Shown here: one piece after another, positions 23,973 to 30,986 of the stretch
Layout: each line of letters begins with the position of its first letter
Numbering within the stretch: the first letter of the stretch is position 1
DNA from: DAOUJW01 sp034421015
GTDB lineage: Bacteria; Chloroflexota; Dehalococcoidia; Lucifugimonadales; UBA2985
DNA length: 40,172 bases
Reading direction: 5' to 3'
Assembly (NCBI GenBank): GCA_034421015.1
Contig: DAOUKT010000009.1
Span: 1-40,172, forward strand
Translations under genes and position numbers: made by a program
The notes under the pieces: model-generated
What the model was told of the DNA's origin: nothing
The model's database searches: none
Seen by the model: the letters and a program-made list of their open reading frames with translations, nothing else

Positions 23973-24707
23973 GTGACTTCCTTTATCGATATGCACATCC
24001 ACACCACCGCGGGCAGCCCAGACAGCTCACTGTCGCCGAAGGATCTCGTGACTGAGATCCACCGCGTTGGGCTTACGGGCGTGGTGGTCACCGAGCACAA
24101 CGGCTGGCCCAAGCACGACTTCGATAACTTCGCCCGCGACCTGGACGTTCTTGTCATTCGCGCCAACGAGGTCTACACCAACATGGGGCACGTCATAACC
24201 CTGGGCCAGGACAGGTTCCAGGGGATGGTCACCAGCGTTGAGGACCTGCGAAAGGCCGTCACCGAGGTCGGCGGATTCATGATCATCGCCCACCCCTACC
24301 GGTACCTTTTCGAGCCCTCAGGAGTCATGACAAGGAACGTCCTGTACGAGGACCCCAAGTCGCTTCCCTCCACCGCGGAGGAGGCCGCGGAGCACTACAT
24401 CTTCAGTCTGGTGGATGAGATCGAGGTGGTCAACGGGGCCAACAACAGCGCCGAGAACAGGTTCGCGCAGGAGGTGGCGGCGGTGCTGGGCCTCAGAGGG
24501 ACCGGCGGCAGCGACGCCCACTCCAGGCAGGGCATTGGGCTGGGCAGCACAATGTTCCACGGCGACATCAGGAACGAGAAGGACCTGTTGGAGGCGCTCA
24601 GGGCGGGCGCATACACTCCCTGCTACGGGTTCAACAAGAAGCAGTTGGTCTTCTACGGGGAGGAGCCGGTCCTATCCGGGTCTGCTGCCCCAGAGAACCC
24701 TGCCTAG
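23973..24707 (+). CDS. PHP-domain phosphoesterase
   Basis: PHP proteins are multinuclear metal phosphoesterases. This 244-residue protein shows the metal-binding set in order: HIH (His8, His10), Glu41-His42 (TEHN), Glu66 (ANEVYT), His107 (IIAHPYR), and Asp181 with His183 (GSDAHS). GTG 23973 has AGGAG 7 bases upstream. The domain is stand-alone, unlike the PHP of DNA polymerase III or PolX. The substrate is unknown; histidinol phosphate is unlikely, since the family pattern and context do not match HisK. The last 36 bases overlap the 3' end of yggS on the other strand. Confidence 0.83.
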   Translation: MTSFIDMHIHTTAGSPDSSLSPKDLVTEIHRVGLTGVVVTEHNGWPKHDFDNFARDLDVLVIRANEVYTNMGHVITLGQDRFQGMVTSVEDLRKAVTEVGGFMIIAHPYRYLFEPSGVMTRNVLYEDPKSLPSTAEEAAEHYIFSLVDEIEVVNGANNSAENRFAQEVAAVLGLRGTGGSDAHSRQGIGLGSTMFHGDIRNEKDLLEALRAGAYTPCYGFNKKQLVFYGEEPVLSGSAAPENPA

Positions 24708-25379
24708 TCTCACCATCGTGGCCCCCTCTTCGATGGCCACCTCAAAGTCGTGGCTCATTCCCATTGACAGCTTGAGGCTGCGTCCCCGGAATTGCGGCAG
24801 CCGCTCCAGCCCGTCCCTCATCTCCCTGAGCATCCTGAAGTAGGGCCTCGCGTCCTCAGGGTCCTCGGCCTCCGGCGGGACCGTCATCAGCCCCTCAAGC
24901 TCAAGATGCTTGCACTCGGCGATCATCGTGGCGAACTCCGCCACCTGGTCCGGGGCTATCCCGTTCTTGGACTCCTCCATCCCGATGTTCACCTCGATGT
25001 ACACCGGGAGCTTGCGTCCCATCTCGCCCGCGATCTGGTCGAGCCTTCTGGCAAGCCGGGGGCTGTCCACCGACTGTATGACGTCGAAGAGCTCGACGGC
25101 CCGGCGCGCCTTGTTGCTCTGCAGGTGCCCTATCAGGTGCCTGGTGACGCCGCTATCCGGGAACCCAGGGTGGCTGAACTTCCCCTCCGCCTCCTGCACC
25201 TGGTTCTCGCCTACGTGCCCGATGCCCTGGCCGATGCCCTGCAGCACCCGCTCCGGGTCGACAGTCTTGGATGCGCCAAGTACAGTTACGTCCTCCGGGC
25301 TGCGCCCGGCCCTCTCCGCGGCCTCGGCCACACGCTGAAGGACGGGTTGAATGTTTATCTGAGCGCTGGCTTGTGTCAT
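24672..25379 (-). CDS. yggS: YggS/PLPBP-family PLP-binding protein
   Basis: YggS-type proteins bind pyridoxal phosphate and help keep vitamin B6 and amino-acid pools balanced; they have no confirmed catalytic activity. From ATG 25379, preceded by GGGAGG, the protein is 235 residues. It has VTVLGASKTV with the PLP-binding Lys38, GENQVQEAEGK, HLIGHLQSNKARRAV, SVDS, EVNIG and LSMGMSHDFEVAIEEGATMVRLG, all hallmark blocks. A longer frame upstream is open but precedes the ribosome binding site. yggS often sits by cell-division genes, but not here. Confidence 0.93.
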   Translation of the reverse strand: MTQASAQINIQPVLQRVAEAAERAGRSPEDVTVLGASKTVDPERVLQGIGQGIGHVGENQVQEAEGKFSHPGFPDSGVTRHLIGHLQSNKARRAVELFDVIQSVDSPRLARRLDQIAGEMGRKLPVYIEVNIGMEESKNGIAPDQVAEFATMIAECKHLELEGLMTVPPEAEDPEDARPYFRMLREMRDGLERLPQFRGRSLKLSMGMSHDFEVAIEEGATMVRLGRVLWGSRPG

Positions 25380-25416
25380 GTCTAAGTGCCTCCCATGGAA
25401 CGGGTGTACAGCTTCT

Positions 25417-25445
25417 ATTATAGAGGGTCTACGGCCGTTAGCCAA
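25417..25445 (-). promoter_or_regulatory. yggS promoter
   Basis: On the minus strand TTGGCT (25440-25445), 17 bases and a perfect TATAAT (25417-25422) lie about 38 bases before the yggS ATG. Confidence 0.75.
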
Positions 25446-25469
25446 TGGCGCAGTCGGCGCCATGCCCGG

Positions 25470-25802
25470 CTACGAGTCCCCGAACAACTGCCGCAGGGCC
25501 TCGGTCCACCTGCCAGCCTTGGGGCGGATGTTGATGTTCTGCGCGTCCACTTCTCGGGCCTCGTGGGGAGGCAATCTGTCAAACAATGGCCAGTCCACCG
25601 GCCGTTGGCAAATAAAATTGCCGGAGCGCTTCCACAAAAAGGTGAAGTAAGCCTGGCTGCGCCCGTTGTCGGCGGCGTTCAGGTATGCCCCAGCGATGAC
25701 ATTACCGCCGCGCCGGAGCGCTTTATTGCGGGTACTCCACCGTTCGGGTGCCCATATGCCAAACTCATCGGCCAGAAGTCGTCGGCAGTCCTGGTAGTTC
25801 AT
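25470..25802 (-). CDS. hypothetical protein
   Basis: This predicted 110-residue protein is rich in Trp, Phe and Arg (GIWAPERW, AYFTFLWKRSGNFICQRPVDWP) and begins MNYQDCRRLL. I do not recognise the family. It has no signal peptide or membrane segment. It lies on the same strand between vapC and yggS, with a 116-bp gap on one side, and no ribosome binding site is evident at the ATG. The composition is slightly less G+C-rich than the flanking housekeeping genes, and it may be part of a small accessory patch with vapBC. Coding status is moderately supported. Confidence 0.5.
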   Translation of the reverse strand: MNYQDCRRLLADEFGIWAPERWSTRNKALRRGGNVIAGAYLNAADNGRSQAYFTFLWKRSGNFICQRPVDWPLFDRLPPHEAREVDAQNINIRPKAGRWTEALRQLFGDS

Positions 25803-25918
25803 TGCCCGGTAACAACTCTAGGGAATTGCGCTGGAAGGCAAATGGTCCCAAGTCCCCACAGCAAAAATCCTCTAGACTCTTGCCCTACCTGACTCACCAG
25901 TTGGAGAATCGCCTCACG

Positions 25919-26314
25919 CTACCCGCCATCCTCGTATATCTTCAGCTCCGTGTGGCGGGCAAGTACGTCAAAGTCCGCGTCGTTGTGCAGAACCGGAGCG
26001 CCGGCGCGTATGGCGGCGGAAGCGATGAGACAGTCTATGAGCCTGCGCACGGTTTCTCCTTGCCGCCGGCAATGGCGGTAGAGCGCAGCAGCATTTTCGT
26101 AGTCCGTCGGTTGTACCGGTATCACAGCCGCCCGCGCCAGCAGCCTCCGAAGGCCCATCAGGTGTGATTCGTCCCGAGCCCCGGCCAACACTTCCATTCG
26201 CACCGGGTCGCACACGGCAATCTCCTCTGCCAGCAACTCATCAACGAGGTTGCAGACAGGGGTTCCCGTGTTGCGCAGGAACTCTATCCAGGCTGAGGTG
26301 TCTATCAGAATCAC
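25919..26314 (-). CDS. vapC: VapC-type PIN-domain toxin ribonuclease
   Basis: PIN-domain VapC toxins cut tRNA or rRNA. From GTG 26314 (reads MILIDTSAWIEFL) the protein is 131 residues and has the four acidic residues of the active site: Asp5, Glu41 (RMEVLAG), Asp94 (LIDCLIA) and Asp112/114 (HNDADFDVLA). The start overlaps the vapB stop by 4 bases (GTGA), which fixes it; upstream in-frame codons lie inside vapB. All key residues are intact, so it is probably active and held in check by the antitoxin. Confidence 0.92.
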   Translation of the reverse strand: MILIDTSAWIEFLRNTGTPVCNLVDELLAEEIAVCDPVRMEVLAGARDESHLMGLRRLLARAAVIPVQPTDYENAAALYRHCRRQGETVRRLIDCLIASAAIRAGAPVLHNDADFDVLARHTELKIYEDGG

Positions 26315-26514
26315 AGCGTGCTGCTGGAGCGCATTGTGTCCAGGTCCCCATCCCACCCGATTCCTCTTAGCGTGCGGGCCTCCTCGACTGAAGCGGGTTC
26401 AGCAGCCAGCGTTCTCAGAGCGAAGTTGACGGCCTCGCGCTTGGTAGTGAGCTGGTAACGCCGCATGACCTCGACGCACGCCTTATCGTCAATGTTTATG
26501 TTGGTGCGTGACAT
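26311..26514 (-). CDS. vapB: VapB-type antitoxin
   Basis: The 67-residue product begins MSRTNINIDDKACVEVMRRYQLTTKREAVNFALRTL, a short strand and two helices as in ribbon-helix-helix VapB antitoxins, and ends GIGWDGDLDTMRSSSTL, the usual toxin-binding tail (G-W-x-G-D-L-D-x-M-R). ATG 26514 is preferred over GTG 26529 because the RTNI start fits the family. VapB should neutralise VapC and repress its own operon; a suitable operator with inverted and direct repeats lies at 26513-26555. Confidence 0.88.
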   Translation of the reverse strand: MSRTNINIDDKACVEVMRRYQLTTKREAVNFALRTLAAEPASVEEARTLRGIGWDGDLDTMRSSSTL

Positions 26515-26555
26515 ACACCTATGATACACCTTCCAATCAGGAATGGCAAGGTGTA
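26513..26555 (-). promoter_or_regulatory. candidate vapBC operator
   Basis: TACACCTT (26525-26532) and AAGGTGTA (26548-26555) form a perfect 8-bp inverted repeat. ATACACCT also occurs twice directly, 11 bp apart (26513-26520 and 26524-26531), about one helical turn. This arrangement around the vapB start suits repeated binding of a dimeric ribbon-helix-helix repressor. Confidence 0.55.
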
Positions 26556-26574
26556 ACCGCGCGCGTGGAGACCC

Positions 26575-28599
26575 TCACGCAATGCGCCGCTTGCGGTTGG
26601 AGACGTAGTCCACCAGCACGTACTCCCCCAGCTTCTGGGGCGTCGAGTAGAAGGCCCTGCCTTTGTTGATGCGCATCATCTTGTCCACAAAGTCAATGAG
26701 GTAGGAGCTGCTCTCCAGCATGAACGTGTTGATGGTGATGCCGTCCTGGGTGCAACGCTTGACCTCCTTCAACGTCTCCTGGATGGTGCGATAGCTGGGC
26801 GGATAGCTGAAGTAGGCGCGGTCGCCTTCAAGGTGGGTCGTCGGCTCGCCGTCGGTGACCATGATGATCTGCCGGGTGCCAGTCTTGTCCTTGGACAGCA
26901 GCTTGCGCGACAGCAGGAAGGCGTGGTGCATGTTCGTCCCTGAGACCCAGTCGTTCCAGGACACCTGGGGAAGCTCCTCCTCCTTCAGCTCCAGGGCGTA
27001 GTCCGAGAAGCCCACAATGTAGAACCGGTCCCTTGGGAACTGGGAGCGAATGAGCGAAGCCAGGGCCATCGCCACCTTCTTTGCCGACTGGAAGCTGCCG
27101 TAAAGCCCCATTGAGCGGCTCTGGTCAAGGAGCAGCACGGTGGAGGCCTGGGTCACGTGCTCCGTGCGATGCACCTCGAAGTCAGCGGGCGTCAGCTTGA
27201 TGGGGACGCCGCTGCCGTCCCTGAGCAGGGCGTTCCTGACGGTGCGCTCCAGGTGAATGTCGAAGTTGTCCCCGAACTCGTAGGTCTTGGTCTCGCCGGT
27301 GTGGTCTCCGCCGGCGCCCCGCAGGTACAGCTCGTGGTTGCCCAGGCGGTCTCGCTTCATCTCCGAGAACACGTCCTTCATCGCCTTCTGCCCTATCCTG
27401 CGAATGCCCTTGGGCGTCAGCTCCAGCCGGTCGCCCCTGCGAGTGACGTAGCCCGCCTCCTCCAGCATCTTGGCGATCCTCTGCAGTTGCTCAAGGCTGC
27501 GGCGGCTCTCCTCGTCCACCAGGTCCCCGACGGTGTCCGGGTCCAGGTCCTGGATGTTGCCCCGCTGCATCGCCTGCTGAATCTGGCGCTCCAGCTCGTC
27601 CATGTTCTGGAGCTGGCCCATAAGCTCCATGGCCTCGTCATAACTCAGGGGATCCTCGCCCATGAACGGGTACCGGTTTGCAAGGTCGTCCGGCGGGTAT
27701 AGCTGGTTCATCATCGCCGAAAGCTGCATCATCTCGTTCAGCGTCTCGGGATCCATCGCCTGCTGCATCATCTCCTGGAGCTCTTGGCTCATCTCAGGGG
27801 ACATGCTGTCCATCAGCGACTGGGCCTGGGCCATCTGTTGCTGTAGTCGCTCCATAAGCTCGTCCAGGTCCTGCGGCGGATTATCCCCGAACATATCTCC
27901 GTGCTTGTCCATGAAGCTCTGGAAGTCAGGCACCTGCCCCTGCATCCGCTCCTGGAGCATCTGGTTGAGGTCACGCAGCATCTCCCTGAGCGCGGCCATG
28001 TCCTGTGGCGACATGTTCTGAAGCTGCTGGCGCATGTTCTGGAAGGTGTTCTCCATCATACGTTGCTTCAGCATGTCCAGGAGCTCCTGGAACTGGCCCT
28101 GGGCGTCCGGGTCCATGAAGTCGTACTCCGTGAGCTCCTTGACTGCGCCGCCCAGGTTGGGAGGCAGGTTGTCCAGGGCCTCCCGGTTGCGGGCCGCCCT
28201 GTCCTCCAGCATCTTCATCAGCTGCTCTCTGTCCGCGGCCTCCTCCGGCGTCGAATGCGCCATCTGCTGGCGAGCCTCGTCCAGGCGTCGGTCTATACCC
28301 GTGCGCTCCGTGTCGATGACCTTGTCCAGCCGCTCCTTGAGCTCGTCCATCACGGAGTCCAGGTTGTACTGCTCCAAGCGCTCCTGGCGGCGGTTCCTCA
28401 GCCGGTCCAGCATGTCCCGCATCCCCTGCATCCGCTGCCCGAACTCGCCCTCCATCCCGCGCTGGAAGAGGCTTCGTAGAGACCTCATCACATCGCCGTG
28501 GTTCATGAGGTCGTCAGCCATCTCCTCCATGATCTGGTCTTCAGTCGGCTCAAAGACCTGTTGTGTACCGTCCCACTGGGAATAGCGGTAGGAGTTCAT
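26575..28599 (-). CDS. VWA-domain protein (CoxE/chelatase-like)
   Basis: This 674-residue protein begins at ATG 28599, preceded by GAGG. The C-terminal 200 residues are a von Willebrand A domain with an intact metal-ion site: DQSRS (492-496), Thr in SGTN (about 555) and Asp in TDGEP (about 583). The N-terminal 400 residues are highly charged helix, very rich in Met and Gln, with repeated QNM/QEM-like heptads, so probably extended coiled coil. A winged-helix-like block (MLEEAGYVTRRGDRLELTPKGIRRIG) lies between. Similar VWA proteins work with MoxR-type AAA ATPases as metal-insertion or protein-remodelling factors, but no such ATPase is adjacent. Confidence 0.85.
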   Translation of the reverse strand: MNSYRYSQWDGTQQVFEPTEDQIMEEMADDLMNHGDVMRSLRSLFQRGMEGEFGQRMQGMRDMLDRLRNRRQERLEQYNLDSVMDELKERLDKVIDTERTGIDRRLDEARQQMAHSTPEEAADREQLMKMLEDRAARNREALDNLPPNLGGAVKELTEYDFMDPDAQGQFQELLDMLKQRMMENTFQNMRQQLQNMSPQDMAALREMLRDLNQMLQERMQGQVPDFQSFMDKHGDMFGDNPPQDLDELMERLQQQMAQAQSLMDSMSPEMSQELQEMMQQAMDPETLNEMMQLSAMMNQLYPPDDLANRYPFMGEDPLSYDEAMELMGQLQNMDELERQIQQAMQRGNIQDLDPDTVGDLVDEESRRSLEQLQRIAKMLEEAGYVTRRGDRLELTPKGIRRIGQKAMKDVFSEMKRDRLGNHELYLRGAGGDHTGETKTYEFGDNFDIHLERTVRNALLRDGSGVPIKLTPADFEVHRTEHVTQASTVLLLDQSRSMGLYGSFQSAKKVAMALASLIRSQFPRDRFYIVGFSDYALELKEEELPQVSWNDWVSGTNMHHAFLLSRKLLSKDKTGTRQIIMVTDGEPTTHLEGDRAYFSYPPSYRTIQETLKEVKRCTQDGITINTFMLESSSYLIDFVDKMMRINKGRAFYSTPQKLGEYVLVDYVSNRKRRIA

Positions 28600-28728
28600 G
28601 GCAGTCCTCTCAAATGGGGGGCTGAGTTGTGAATGGGTCGCGGCTATGTTACTACACGAAGCCAAGGGGTTCAATGACGGGGATGTTTATCCCGAGGCTC
28701 GGCGCTTTCTCAACGATTGCCAGCTTGC

Positions 28729-28734
28729 TATAAT
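28729..28734 (+). promoter_or_regulatory. -10 box of PaREP1/HEPN-like gene 3
   Basis: TGCTATAAT is a perfect extended -10 (hexamer 28729-28734), 29 bases before the TTG start. No good -35 is seen, as is common for extended -10 promoters. Confidence 0.6.
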
Positions 28735-28763
28735 GCACATACGCAAAGTGTGGAGGCGACGGA

Positions 28764-29117
28764 TTGCTGACTCAAGAACACGCCCAGACGGCCAGAGCGT
28801 TCCTGGAAGAAGCCGACCGCGAGTTTGCGCAAGGCGATGCTCTTCAGGCGTCGGAGAAGATGTGGGGAGCGGCGTCCCACGCGATCATGGCGGTTGCCAT
28901 GCAGCGGGGCCAGGACTGCGGAACGCACCGCAAGATGGTGAACTTGGCTTGGGAAATCGCAAACGAGCAAAACGAAGACGCCTTGCGAGCAGGGGTGTCA
29001 ACAGCAGAGAAGTTTCACGCCAACTTCTACCACGGCTTCATGGAGACTGAGGAGTGGGAGCGTAACGCCGAGCTTGTGCGCCGGTTCGTGGCGCGAATGC
29101 TGTCGCTGGCGGAGTGA
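28764..29117 (+). CDS. PaREP1/HEPN-like small protein (paralogue 3)
   Basis: This 117-residue helical protein starts at TTG 28764 with GGAGG 7 bases upstream. It has GDALQASEKMWGAASHAIMAVA (about residues 23-44), then RGQDCGTH, a possible RxxxxxxH pair like that of HEPN RNases, and EKFHANFYHGF. It is the closest relative of the product of 22380-22745. It is divergent from the VWA gene and convergent with a NucS-like nuclease gene 11 bp away. Whether it forms a functional pair with that nuclease is unknown. Confidence 0.75.
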   Translation: MLTQEHAQTARAFLEEADREFAQGDALQASEKMWGAASHAIMAVAMQRGQDCGTHRKMVNLAWEIANEQNEDALRAGVSTAEKFHANFYHGFMETEEWERNAELVRRFVARMLSLAE

Positions 29118-29128
29118 GGGCGGTCAGA

Positions 29129-30175
29129 CTATTCTTGGGCTTGTTCCCTGCTCCTGAGTCCGGCAAGGAACTTATCCACCTCTTCTTTAGTTTGGAATGA
29201 GCCGGTCAAGCCGACCGCGTTCTGCCTTTCTTGCGGCGAGCTTCCGCTCCAGTCCCTTACACGATGTGTTCGGGCAATTCTCTGGGGAAGCCAGGACTCC
29301 AACTCTTCCAAATCAACGTCCAAGTAGCTCTTGAACCTAGTGGCGTGAGCAATAAACGCTAACCCGCTTCCTTTCTCATCCGGCATAGCCGGAACAATCA
29401 AGACAGTCCGTTGCCTGCCGTCACTAAGCCGCTTGGCGTACCAGACTCTCTTGGAGTATGGCCTAGCTAGAAGAATATCCCGAACACCCTCTCTCACCTG
29501 ACGAAACATTTCGCCGACGTTATTTTCGTCAGCCATTTCCTCAAGTTCGACTAGCGTATTTCTGGATGTCTTTCTCGGTTTTACCTGCGCCCCTGCTTCT
29601 GCTTCCTCGGGCTCTATCATATACACTTGGGCCAGTATCTGTCGGCCGCTTTCGTCCCTGAAATGTTGTACCGTGGTCGCATTGATTGACACGCCTTTTT
29701 CTCTCAAGAAGCTGATGATCCTCTCAGTGATGTGATCAATCTCCTCGGCCACCACGAGGATATGTGTTTCTAAATTAAGCTCGCTAGGCAGGATTTCTTC
29801 GCCAAACTTGTCCAGGAACTCTGATGGCAGTGAACCCTTACCTTGGAACTGTGACTCAAATATTTCTACCACCTGGTCTCCAGCCAGATTCTTCACCCAA
29901 GAAGCGTAGTCCAGGGCCTGAGCAGTCACTTCGCGTGGAGTTCTGCCCCTTTTCAGTTCCACAACTACTGTGTCGCCCCTATTGTTGAGACACAACAGGT
30001 CTATGCTTCCTCCTGAATCGGTCTTAACTTGCCTTCCAATGACTAATAAATCAGGATCTATCACCGAAAAATCGCTTTGCAACCAGTTTTCCAATTGCTG
30101 TTCCAAAGGGATCCGGTTGCCTTGTATTTCGGCCAGTTTCCCGTCGCTGACTTCCCATAGCCGTATCTTCTGCAT
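29129..30175 (-). CDS. NucS/DUF91-like PD-(D/E)xK nuclease
   Basis: The N-terminal half of this 348-residue protein matches the C-terminal catalytic domain of NucS-type endonucleases: SGGSIDLLCLNNRGDTVVVELKRG gives Asp59, Glu73 and Lys75 of the PD-(D/E)xK site, with Gln86 (TAQALDYASWV) and Glu26 also in place. The C-terminal half (about 200-348) is unrecognised and may bind DNA or a partner. NucS itself carries its DNA-binding domain first, so this is a different architecture. Base composition is noticeably more A+T-rich than the surroundings, suggesting transfer. GGAGG precedes the ATG by 5 bases. A restriction or defence role is possible, but no methylase or other defence gene is adjacent. 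Confidence 0.78.
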   Translation of the reverse strand: MQKIRLWEVSDGKLAEIQGNRIPLEQQLENWLQSDFSVIDPDLLVIGRQVKTDSGGSIDLLCLNNRGDTVVVELKRGRTPREVTAQALDYASWVKNLAGDQVVEIFESQFQGKGSLPSEFLDKFGEEILPSELNLETHILVVAEEIDHITERIISFLREKGVSINATTVQHFRDESGRQILAQVYMIEPEEAEAGAQVKPRKTSRNTLVELEEMADENNVGEMFRQVREGVRDILLARPYSKRVWYAKRLSDGRQRTVLIVPAMPDEKGSGLAFIAHATRFKSYLDVDLEELESWLPQRIARTHRVRDWSGSSPQERQNAVGLTGSFQTKEEVDKFLAGLRSREQAQE

Positions 30176-30222
30176 CGTGTCCTCCGCGTCTCATTTCAGG
30201 CCGCGCCGCCCGCCGACTGGGG

Positions 30223-30495
30223 CTAGTCAAAGAAGTACCTGACAATGAGCAAACTCAGCATTGTGCCTATTATACTTCCAATCCCAAGCGAGACTATGAC
30301 CTGCGCCCATAGAAACCTTCTCCCGACCGATAGCCACCTGAGGATGATCAGCAATTGGCGCATGAGTACAAGCTGAGCGGTCAGCAGTCCAATAATAAAG
30401 GCGCGCCATACGAATTCAGCGAATGACGCGATTTCATCCAGAAGGCTTCCGCCCTCATCCGGCCTTCGATTTGGGGGCCTAGAGTCTCTACTCAC
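30223..30495 (-). CDS. small membrane protein
   Basis: This 90-residue protein starts at GTG 30495. A hydrophilic, Arg/Pro-rich N-terminus (SRDSRPPNRRPDEGG) is followed by two hydrophobic segments (about 32-53 and 62-86) with a basic turn (RWLSVGRRF) between them. I do not recognise it. It precedes the NucS-like gene on the same strand with a 47-bp gap and could be co-transcribed with it, but no functional link is evident. Confidence 0.6.
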   Translation of the reverse strand: MSRDSRPPNRRPDEGGSLLDEIASFAEFVWRAFIIGLLTAQLVLMRQLLIILRWLSVGRRFLWAQVIVSLGIGSIIGTMLSLLIVRYFFD

Positions 30496-30563
30496 GCCGT
30501 TTCTTTCTCAAGGCTTCCTGCTCGGAAACTCCAGCGTCGCTCGGTGGAGAGAGGGCAGACCGC

Positions 30564-30773
30564 CTATGCCTGCGGCGCCACCAGTTCATAGGACTGTGGT
30601 TGAGGAACAGGTAAGCCTTCTTCCTCCAGCGCCTCAACGTAGAGTTCAATGGCCTCCTGAATCAGCGCACACACCTCGTCCCGCGATTCTGCAACGGCCA
30701 CGCATCCCGGCAGGTCCGGCACCTGCGCTCCGTAGCTGTTCGGCCCCTTCTCTATGATGACTGCGTACTTCAT
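30564..30773 (-). CDS. HicB-family antitoxin-like protein
   Basis: The 69-residue protein MKYAVIIEKGPNSYGAQVPDLPGCVAVAES... has the partial RNase-H-like fold of HicB: strand-turn-strand, PDLPGCVA, then the helix DEVCALIQEAIELYVEALEEEGLP and PQPQSYELV. HicB normally pairs with the HicA toxin, but no HicA is encoded on either side, so this is an orphan. Many such orphan HicB-like proteins exist. The ATG overlaps the stop of a tiny upstream open frame (ATGA). Confidence 0.85.
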   Translation of the reverse strand: MKYAVIIEKGPNSYGAQVPDLPGCVAVAESRDEVCALIQEAIELYVEALEEEGLPVPQPQSYELVAPQA

Positions 30774-30883
30774 ATCTGCCTCTCCAGGAACTCCGACATT
30801 GCCCGGTTGAACTCAGACTGGATCAGGTTGTTGATGGCGTGCGCTCTTCGCAGTAAAGCTCCACCTGGCTCAGCTTTGCGCAC
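30770..30883 (-). CDS. possible small open frame overlapping hicB
   Basis: A 37-codon frame from GTG 30883 (VRKAEPGGALLRRAHAINNL...) ends with a TGA overlapping the ATG of the HicB-like gene in the ATGA arrangement typical of coupled pairs. The C-terminus, FNRAMSEFLERQI, looks helical. It is not HicA. It could be a real small partner, a leader peptide, a remnant of a lost toxin, or chance. Confidence 0.25.
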   Translation of the reverse strand: MRKAEPGGALLRRAHAINNLIQSEFNRAMSEFLERQI

Positions 30884-30890
30884 GGCAAGT

Positions 30891-30920
30891 TTGCCCCCGT
30901 TGAGTCATACCATCTATAAT
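30891..30920 (+). promoter_or_regulatory. yvcK promoter
   Basis: TTGCCC (30891-30896), 18 bases and a perfect TATAAT (30915-30920) place a start site about 60 bases before the yvcK ATG. Confidence 0.65.
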
Positions 30921-30986
30921 ACACCAGCAACAAGCATCCTCACTCCCGGGTAGAGAGCCGGGAGCCGCGTCCCGACCTCTACGGAT

